Below, piece by piece: positions 5,259-5,461 of a stretch of 5,461 bases of DNA (within the stretch, counting starts at the first letter, position 1; every line of letters begins with the position of its first letter). The notes under the pieces were generated by a model, which saw only the letters and a program-made list of their open reading frames with translations, was not told the DNA's origin and searched no databases. Made by a program: the position numbers and the translations under genes. Origin of the DNA: Acidobacteriota bacterium (GTDB taxonomy: Bacteria; Acidobacteriota; Terriglobia; Bryobacterales; Bryobacteraceae); contig JAJYKC010000233.1 of NCBI GenBank assembly GCA_021788955.1, positions 1 to 5,461 of the forward strand, read 5' to 3'.

Positions 5259-5461
5259 ATGAGCGCAAGACCGCCGGAGGACTTTAGCCTTAGCGGAGCG
5301 GGAACGCCGGAATCGCACCAGCGCAACGGCCACGCGGGCCCACCCGGCGGGTCGTCTCGCCGGAGGCTCCTGACGGGCTGGGGATCGTTCCTGTCGCGGC
5401 TGATCGCGGCCGTGTTGCTGTTCGAACTGGTTTCCGGTCTGGCGATCACGTTCGGTCCGTT
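5259..5461 (+). CDS. Unidentified membrane protein, N-terminal 67 codons only
   Basis: The ATG at 5259 follows an excellent ribosome binding site and a promoter with a leader of about 130 nt, so this is a genuine gene running off the right edge. Residues 1-42 are polar and disordered-looking, rich in Pro, Gly, Ser and Arg (RRR at 34-36), suggesting a cytoplasmic N-terminal extension. From about residue 43, a hydrophobic helix, FLSRLIAAVLLFELVSGLAI, begins the first membrane span. The pattern LFELVSGLAITFGP is reminiscent of the first helix of membrane b-type cytochromes and related heme-carrying proteins, but the ligand histidines would lie beyond the edge, so this is only a suggestion. The product cannot be named from the visible part. 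Confidence 0.75.
   Translation, partial: MSARPPEDFSLSGAGTPESHQRNGHAGPPGGSSRRRLLTGWGSFLSRLIAAVLLFELVSGLAITFGP

Overview
The window is GC-rich, densely coded bacterial chromosome. The protein types suggest Acidobacteriota: a long FucP-type sugar permease, a YVTN-propeller protein, an M23 peptidase with an Ig-like N-terminal half, and a DedA protein of the YFVPGVRH type. That assignment is an inference from family resemblance, because there is no rRNA or marker gene here. I see no tRNA, CRISPR array, insertion sequence, integrase or phage gene.

Layout. Positions 1-633 (minus) hold the N-terminal 211 residues of a secreted YVTN/YncE-type beta-propeller protein that runs off the left edge. A 158-bp divergent intergenic region separates it from a plus-strand pair: a GNAT-like acyltransferase (about 792-1454) and a membrane-anchored M23 metallopeptidase (1519-2901). 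The peptidase converges on, and overlaps by 62 bp, a minus-strand DedA membrane protein (2840-3430). Upstream of DedA on the same strand, 41 bp away, is a FucP-like sugar:H+ symporter (3472-4893), so the two may be cotranscribed. A 365-bp divergent region (4894-5258) follows. It carries a good promoter in each direction and, on the plus side, an unusually structured leader of about 130 nt. The leader runs into the N-terminal 67 codons of an unidentified membrane protein cut by the right edge (5259 onward).

How the genes fit together. The theme is the cell envelope. The M23 enzyme should cut peptidoglycan. DedA proteins include undecaprenyl-phosphate translocases that recycle the lipid carrier for wall synthesis. 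The permease imports a hexose-type or amino-sugar substrate. These are connections of function and proximity; the sequence does not prove a single pathway.

The parts most worth a second look are the structured leader with a 7-codon upstream ORF (5126-5258), the convergent overlap that writes a hexa-arginine tail onto the peptidase from the antisense of the DedA C-terminal membrane segment, and an 11-bp element shared just upstream of two genes on opposite strands. Nothing here amounts to a clearly new multi-gene system.
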